A stretch of DNA of 64,000 nucleotides from Planctomycetota bacterium. GTDB lineage: Bacteria > Planctomycetota > Phycisphaerae > Phycisphaerales > UBA1924. Of the stretch, positions 59,668 to 64,000 are shown piece by piece. Where the stretch lies: positions 22,457-86,456 of the forward strand of contig JAEYUO010000004.1 of assembly GCA_023432465.1 (NCBI GenBank), given 5' to 3'. Numbering within the stretch: position 1 is the first letter of the stretch; the number at the start of each line of letters is the position of its first letter. A program made the position numbers and the translations under genes. The notes under the pieces were generated by a model. It made no database searches, had not been told where the DNA came from, and worked only from the letters and a program-made list of their open reading frames with translations.

Positions 59668-62177
59668 CCCCTCTCGAACATGCTCGCGATCTCCTTCGTC
59701 GCGGATACTCGGTCATCCCCTTGCCGCCGCGGAGCAAGCGAGCCACGGCGGAGGGCTGGCCAGAGCTGCGGCTCAGCGAGAGTGACCTTCCCTCGGTCTT
59801 CAACCAGCCGAGCATGAACATCGGCATCCTCCTCGGCGAGCCCAGCGGGTGGCTGGTCGATATCGACCTTGACCACCCGCTCGCCGTCAGGCTCGCGCCC
59901 GAGTTCCTGCCCCCGACCGAGGCGAAGTTCGGCAGGGAGTCGAAGCCAAGGTCGCACTGGATCTACCGCGTCACCGGGCCGGTAGGGTCGGGCAAGTGGC
60001 AGCGGCCGACCTCCGCTCCGAGCACGGAGCGCATGATCGTTGAGCTGCGATCAACGGGCTTGCAGACGGTTGCGCCGGGATCGGTGCACCCCTCCGGCAA
60101 GGCCGTGAGGTGGGACTGCGACGGCGAGCCCGCCAGCATCGACCCCGATGTCCTCACCGCCGCCTGCGTTCGGCTTGCTGACGCGGTTCTCGCGGAGCTT
60201 GGGGAGACACAGCCCGCGCCGAAGCTCGCAGTGGCGGGTGGTACTGAGGACTGCGGCAGCGCCGTCGAGCGAGTGCTGTCGCGGCTCAACGGCGTTCGGA
60301 AGTCCTCCGGCGGATGGAGGGCGACCTGCCCCGGGCACGATGACCGATCGCCGAGTCTGAGTATCTCCGAGGGGCACGACGGGCGCGTGCTTCTGAAGTG
60401 CTTCGCGGGGTGCTCTGTCGAATCAGTTGTTGCGGGGATGGGGCTGGCGATGAGCGACTTGTTCCCGGCCCCGGCGCGGGTCGCTGTCCGACAGAACCCC
60501 CGCTCCCAGAGCGCCATAGGGGGTTCTGTCAGCCGCAAGCCCTCGGCCTCCTCGTGGCGACCGTTTCCGGTGGATGCCCTGCCGTCGGGGATGGGGGCCT
60601 TTGTGACGACGGTCGCGAAATCAATCGGCTGCGACCCGGCGTTCGTCGGGCTGCCCGCGATCGTGGTCTGCGCCGCGGCGGTCGGCAACACCCACCGCCT
60701 CATGCCCAAGGCCGGGTGGACCGAGCCGTGCGTGCTGTGGGGCGTGATCGTCGGGGACTCGGGGAGTCAGAAGTCCCCGGCGCTGGAGCCCCCGCTCAAG
60801 CCGCTCCGCAAGCGGCAGTCGGAGGCGATCAAGGAGTACAAGCGGAAGGCGGAGTTGCATCGCTTCGAGCTCGAGCAGTACAAGGGCGATCTACAGGAAT
60901 GGAAAGGCAAGGGACGGAAGGCGGGCGCTCTGCAGCCCACGCCCCCGCGTGAGCCCGCGTGCGAGCGATACATCTGCCAAGAGTCGACGGTCGAGGCGCT
61001 CGCGGACCGGCTCCGCTCCGCGCCCCGTGGCATCCTCGTCTGCCGCGACGAACTGTCGGCGTGGCTTGGCGGCTTTGACCAGTACAAGGGCGGGCGCGGC
61101 GGAGATGTCGGGAACTACCTTGAGATGCACCGCGCCGGTGATGTGATGGTGGACCGCAAGACGGGCGACGAGAAACTCATCCACGTCCCCAACGCGGCCG
61201 TGTCGATCATGGGGGGTATCCAGCCGGACATCCTGTCGTCCTCTCTCGGCCGCAAGCACTTTGAGAACGGCCTCGCCGCGAGGCTGCTGCTGAGCATGCC
61301 GCCGCGCAGGCCCCGCCGGTGGACCGACGACGAGATCGATGAGGCAGCCGAGCGGGCGTGGAGCGCACTGATCGAGCGGCTGCTGGCGCTGCAGCCCGAT
61401 ACGGACGGCGCAGGCGACCCTACGCCGAAGATCCTCAGGTTCTCCCCGGGCGGCAAGGCGCTGTGGGTCGAGTTCTACGACCGCCACGGCGACGAGATGG
61501 CGGAGTTGACCGGCGACCTCGCCGCCGCATGGTCAAAGCTCGAGGCGTACTGCGCGAGGTTCGCGCTGCTGATCCATCTGGTGCGGGTGGCCGAGGGCGA
61601 CCCGAGCATCGAACGTCCTGACCTTGCCGACGAGGAGAGCGTGCGGCGCGCCATCCAGCTGACCCAGTGGTTCTCGCACGAGGCGAGGCGTGTGTACGAG
61701 ATGATCGGTGAGTCCGATGAGGCCCGCGAACTGCGCCGGATGATCGAGCAGATCGAGCGGGAAGGGGGGGAGGTCACCGTTCGCCGGTGGCAGCGCCTCC
61801 GCTCCCTCGAGACGGCAGAGAAGGCCAAGCATGAGCTTGACGCCCTGGTGAGCGCAGGCTTCGGTGCCATGCACCATCCCCCGCCCGGAGCGACAGGCGG
61901 CGCGCCCACCGAGGTCTTCAGGCTTGACCGCGCGAGCGGCGACCCCCGCGCGACTGACAAAACCCCTCATGGCGATGCGGCAGGGGGGGTTCTGTCAGAC
62001 ACCCCGATGCGGTATGAGCGGGGAGCAGCCGACCCGCACGCCTCTGCGACTGACAAAACCCCCGCTCCCGATGCGCAGCGGGGGGTTCTGTCAGACGACG
62101 ACCCGCCGCCGATGAGCCCTCCGCCGCCTCCGGCGGACACGCACGATGGCGAGGAGGAGGGCGAATGGACGGCGTAG
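59664..62177 (+). CDS. Element replication protein: prim-pol, zinc motif and DUF3987 helicase-like domain
   Basis: 837 residues from a GTG overlapping the excisionase stop. The N-terminal primase-polymerase domain (GYSVIPLPPRSKRATAEGWP; WLVDIDLDHPLAVRL with the acidic DxD) covers about residues 1-190. A CHC2-type zinc motif follows (CPGHDDRSPS at about 222, then LLKCFAGCSVE). From about 300 a DUF3987 domain has a Walker-A-like VGDSGSQKSP, a Walker-B-like ILVCRDELSAWLGGFDQYKG and GGIQPDILSSSLG. Such proteins start replication of integrated elements and satellites. Three copies of a palindromic DNA element interrupt its coding sequence (60490, 61954, 62050). Confidence 0.9.
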   Translation: MTPLEHARDLLRRGYSVIPLPPRSKRATAEGWPELRLSESDLPSVFNQPSMNIGILLGEPSGWLVDIDLDHPLAVRLAPEFLPPTEAKFGRESKPRSHWIYRVTGPVGSGKWQRPTSAPSTERMIVELRSTGLQTVAPGSVHPSGKAVRWDCDGEPASIDPDVLTAACVRLADAVLAELGETQPAPKLAVAGGTEDCGSAVERVLSRLNGVRKSSGGWRATCPGHDDRSPSLSISEGHDGRVLLKCFAGCSVESVVAGMGLAMSDLFPAPARVAVRQNPRSQSAIGGSVSRKPSASSWRPFPVDALPSGMGAFVTTVAKSIGCDPAFVGLPAIVVCAAAVGNTHRLMPKAGWTEPCVLWGVIVGDSGSQKSPALEPPLKPLRKRQSEAIKEYKRKAELHRFELEQYKGDLQEWKGKGRKAGALQPTPPREPACERYICQESTVEALADRLRSAPRGILVCRDELSAWLGGFDQYKGGRGGDVGNYLEMHRAGDVMVDRKTGDEKLIHVPNAAVSIMGGIQPDILSSSLGRKHFENGLAARLLLSMPPRRPRRWTDDEIDEAAERAWSALIERLLALQPDTDGAGDPTPKILRFSPGGKALWVEFYDRHGDEMAELTGDLAAAWSKLEAYCARFALLIHLVRVAEGDPSIERPDLADEESVRRAIQLTQWFSHEARRVYEMIGESDEARELRRMIEQIEREGGEVTVRRWQRLRSLETAEKAKHELDALVSAGFGAMHHPPPGATGGAPTEVFRLDRASGDPRATDKTPHGDAAGGVLSDTPMRYERGAADPHASATDKTPAPDAQRGVLSDDDPPPMSPPPPPADTHDGEEEGEWTA
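60490..60530. repeat. Palindromic repeat, copy 1 (inside the primase gene)
   Basis: GACAGAACCCCC and its exact complement GGGGGTTCTGTC (12-bp arms) flank a 17-bp loop that itself has a GCTC/GAGC stem. It reads through the primase frame as RQNPRSQSAIGGSVSR, a different frame from copies 2 and 3. Confidence 0.7.
61954..61998. repeat. Palindromic repeat, copy 2
   Basis: Arms CTGACAAAACCCC and GGGGTTCTGTCAG, one mismatch, about 45 bp overall. It encodes TDKTPHGDAAGGVLSD within the primase. Confidence 0.65.
62050..62094. repeat. Palindromic repeat, copy 3
   Basis: Arms CTGACAAAACCCCC and GGGGGTTCTGTCAG, one mismatch, the same length and sequence as copy 2 and 96 bp away. It encodes TDKTPAPDAQRGVLSD. 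Confidence 0.65.
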
Positions 62178-62587
62178 CCCTTCTGCTCGCGGCCGAGGTG
62201 CTTGCCCTGAAGGTCTCCGCCCGCGGCGACCAGTTGGTGGTCCGCGGCCCGACGCGACTCAAGCCCCTCGCTGATCAGATCCTCGCCCGCAAGCCCGAAG
62301 TCATGGAACTCCTGCGGAGCGGATCATGGCGGCTGCCGGTGGTGAAGTACGCGCACGAACCGGCCCGCCCCGGGCCGCCGAGGAGGTGCTACGGCTGCGG
62401 CCATGTTCGCTGGTTTACGACGGCGGCCAACGGCGGGGCAGCGTGGGCCTGCGGCGCGTGCCACCCGCCGGTCTCGCCGCCCGAGGACGTCATCTGGTGG
62501 GACAGGAACGACAACTCTTCGCCGGGGCTGCCCCTCACTTCCCCGCATGCTGGAACTAGGGTCGCCAAGGCCGAGGAGACCGGCTGA
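62165..62587 (+). CDS. Small protein with TubC-like N terminus and zinc ribbon
   Basis: 140 residues; the ATG overlaps the end of the primase gene. Residues 1-50 (ALLLAAEVLALKVSARGDQL; KPEVMELLRSGSW) look like the TubC-N docking-type helical domain often found next to DUF3987 primases. A zinc ribbon CYGCGHVRW ... CGACHPP follows. Its stop overlaps the integrase start (TGATG). Probably an accessory replication factor, role inferred from neighbours. Confidence 0.65.
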   Translation: MDGVALLLAAEVLALKVSARGDQLVVRGPTRLKPLADQILARKPEVMELLRSGSWRLPVVKYAHEPARPGPPRRCYGCGHVRWFTTAANGGAAWACGACHPPVSPPEDVIWWDRNDNSSPGLPLTSPHAGTRVAKAEETG

Positions 62588-63951
62588 TGGCGAGACTCTT
62601 CCAACGACAGGGCAAGTTTTGGCTCGACTACCACGACGGCCGCGGCAAGCGCGTCCGCCGCCCCGCGGCCCGCGACAAGCGCGTCGCCGAGAAGATGCTC
62701 CAGGACGCGGTCACCGCCGCGGAGCGCGAGCAGGCGGGCCTGTGCGGCGTCGACCCCCGCCACGCCAAGAAGCCCATCGGCGAGCACGTGGCCGACTACC
62801 GCGCCGAACTGTCCCGGCTCGGGCGCGATGAGCGGTACGTCTACCTGACCGGAAACCGGATCGACAACGCCGCCAAGTTCTGCGGCTGGCGATCAATCGG
62901 CGATATCAACGCGCTTGATGTCGAACGCTTCCTCAACAACCTCTCGGCGGACGGGCGTACCCCGAAGACGATCAACGAGGCCCGCGGCGACCTCTCGGCG
63001 TTCTGCAACTGGGCGGTGCGTGGCGGCCGGATGTCGTACAACCCCGTTGCGAAGGTTCAGAAGACCGCCGACAAGCGCGAGAAGACCCGCCGCGGCCTGA
63101 GCGCACTGGAATGCCAGCAACTCCTGGATGCCGCCCCGCGTCGGCGGCTGGTGTACCTGTTCCTCATATACACCGGCCTGCGCCGGTCGGAGGCCAAGGC
63201 GATTACGTGGGGCCACGTTCACCTCGACAGCCTGAACCCCTCGGTCGAGCTTCCCGCCTCGATCACCAAGTCCGGCAAGGCCGAGCGGGTCCCGCTGGTG
63301 GCGGCGCTCGCCGAGGCGCTCCAGTCCGCCCGCGGCCGCAGGCAGGACGGCGACCCGGTCTTCCGGTCGCTCCCGAAGATGCGGACGTTCCGGGCCGACC
63401 TGAGAGCGGCCGGAATCGAGGAGGTCGATTCGCGCGGGCGGCGTGTTGTGCTGCACAGCCTGCGCCACGCGCTGGCGTCGATGCTGGTGAACTCGAACGT
63501 CCCGATGGCGATCGCGCAGCGGATTATGCGGCACCGCGATATCCGCCTCACCGCCGAAACGTATCAGGACGAGGCGCTGCTCCCGCTGGCGAAGTCGATG
63601 GAGTCGCTCCCGGTACTCAGTATCGGGAACGAGGCGTGCGCCGAGCAGCGAACCGAACTCGCGCTCGCCGCCACGGGCACGGACGGGCCGGTGCGTACCT
63701 CGCCGCGACCGCGCTCAATGCCCCGCGCAGACTTACGAGAGGCCAAACCCCGCCCCGCGAGGCAGGTGCCTTCCGAGGTGCCAAACTCGGGTCTTTCACT
63801 GGCACTTCCGGGCAACTCGCCCGTCGCGGAGCCCGCCGCGAAAGCGCCGGAACGTCCGCCCGAGTCGCGACTTGGCAACGTCGGGCTCGATGTCGAAAAG
63901 TGCGGGCGACAGGAATCGAACCTGCACGGCCTTGCGGCCACGGGAACCTAA
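62587..63951 (+). CDS. Tyrosine integrase of the element
   Basis: 454 residues. N-terminal arm-binding domain (FWLDYHDGRGKRVRRPAARD), SAM-like core-binding domain (about 70-170), and catalytic domain with Arg199 in TGLRRSEA, Lys in TKSGKAERVP, His290-Arg293 in HSLRH, His in MRHRDI and Tyr326 in TAETYQD. A low-complexity Pro/Arg tail follows. Its last 17 codons run into the antisense of tRNA-Leu, from the attachment repeat on, so the C terminus is set by the chromosome site. It should catalyse integration at, and excision from, tRNA-Leu. Confidence 0.95.
   Translation: MARLFQRQGKFWLDYHDGRGKRVRRPAARDKRVAEKMLQDAVTAAEREQAGLCGVDPRHAKKPIGEHVADYRAELSRLGRDERYVYLTGNRIDNAAKFCGWRSIGDINALDVERFLNNLSADGRTPKTINEARGDLSAFCNWAVRGGRMSYNPVAKVQKTADKREKTRRGLSALECQQLLDAAPRRRLVYLFLIYTGLRRSEAKAITWGHVHLDSLNPSVELPASITKSGKAERVPLVAALAEALQSARGRRQDGDPVFRSLPKMRTFRADLRAAGIEEVDSRGRRVVLHSLRHALASMLVNSNVPMAIAQRIMRHRDIRLTAETYQDEALLPLAKSMESLPVLSIGNEACAEQRTELALAATGTDGPVRTSPRPRSMPRADLREAKPRPARQVPSEVPNSGLSLALPGNSPVAEPAAKAPERPPESRLGNVGLDVEKCGRQESNLHGLAATGT
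63766..63784 (+). promoter_or_regulatory. Candidate right integrase arm-type sites
   Basis: Two GTGCC motifs with starts 12 bp apart (63766 and 63778), the second GTGCCAA, inside the integrase gene and 117 bp from the right core repeat. They match the left pair in spacing and sequence; an inverted TGGCAC lies at 63800. Confidence 0.4.
63901..63925 (-). repeat. Right attachment site (attR-like) inside tRNA-Leu
   Basis: The 25 bp identical to 37377-37401, forming the 3' end of the tRNA gene. The integrase frame crosses it. Confidence 0.85.
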
Positions 63952-63984
63952 ATCCCGCGCGTCTGCCAGTTCCGCCACGCCCGC
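63901..63984 (-). tRNA. tRNA-Leu(UAG)
   Basis: On the minus strand: acceptor GCGGGCG pairs with CGCCCGC, then discriminator A; D-arm GGCGGAACTGGCAGAC; anticodon stem CGGGA / TCCCG with loop TTTAGGT, anticodon TAG (Leu); long variable arm GGCCGCAAGGCC, class II as expected for Leu; T-arm GCAGGTTCGATTCCTGT. No CCA is encoded. The 3' end is the element's attachment site. Confidence 0.93.
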
Positions 63985-64000
63985 TGCGCCTGCATCGTAG

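Larger units (their letters stand above)
37377..63925. mobile_element. Putative integrated element at tRNA-Leu(UAG), about 26.5 kb
   Basis: Both ends carry the same 25 bp, in the same direction, and these are the last 25 bases of tRNA-Leu(UAG). The right copy is inside the intact tRNA; the left copy has no tRNA around it. The orientation is right for insertion at the tRNA 3' end. An integrase gene lies against the right end, with excisionase and primase genes beside it. Inside are a type II-C CRISPR-Cas locus, a toxin-antitoxin pair, a DNA methylase, a nucleoside-phosphorylase-fold protein, phage-like packaging genes and decayed fragments. Genes outside the left end are ordinary chromosomal genes. 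That all this arrived together is an inference; it could be a composite of several insertions at one site. Confidence 0.75.

Overview
High-GC bacterial chromosome, most likely a planctomycete of the class Phycisphaerae (inferred). The signs are exported proteins with 'IPAP' plus Arg-rich PEP-CTERM-like tails, dockerin-like 'VPDIFAFLSAWF' calcium-loop tails, many lipoproteins, TTG/GTG starts and a type III PKS operon. No species is claimed.

Bases 1-37376 look like ordinary chromosome. In order: the end of an OmpR-type response regulator with its PhoR-like kinase; a lipoprotein; phoH followed by a 7TM-HD phosphohydrolase; a lone nucleotidyltransferase; a Dus-like enzyme with an internal insertion; a PIG-L deacetylase; MgtE; a metallopeptidase; a tetR-tolC-RND operon divergent from its adaptor gene; a secreted beta-lactamase-fold hydrolase with a dockerin-like tail; a translationally coupled methyltransferase / FAD oxidoreductase / type III PKS operon; a MoxR-type ATPase with a VWA partner; a MacAB-like ABC export operon led by a Cys-rich exported protein; an ABC-F ATPase; and a PEP-CTERM-like protein closed by a good terminator.

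Bases 37377-63925 are read as one integrated element of about 26.5 kb. A 25-bp exact direct repeat of the 3' end of tRNA-Leu(UAG) lies at both ends. The right copy is inside the intact tRNA gene, and a tyrosine integrase gene abuts it. Matching pairs of GTGCC motifs with a 12-bp period lie inside both ends and may be integrase arm sites. Content from left to right: two exported PEP-CTERM-like proteins; small unknown genes, one frameshifted; an A/T-richer gene for a two-domain protein ending in a nucleoside-phosphorylase fold (possible immune effector); a ParB-methylase fusion; a Doc/AbrB toxin-antitoxin pair with an operator-like dyad; a five-gene minus-strand operon of small accessory proteins; a terminase-small-subunit-like operon with no large subunit; decayed fragments; a short tyrosine recombinase; a complete type II-C CRISPR-Cas locus; and a regulation / primase / excisionase / integrase module.

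The CRISPR-Cas locus has 11 repeats and 10 spacers, cas2, cas1, a large cas9 of 1318 residues, and a tracrRNA divergent from cas9. The tracrRNA has a visible sigma70 promoter (TTGACA-17-TATGTT) whose predicted start coincides with the first base of the anti-repeat, and a hairpin plus seven-T terminator. The most notable result is that a whole adaptive immune system, with toxin-antitoxin, methylase and possible nucleotide-depleting effector genes, appears to be cargo on a tRNA-integrated element.
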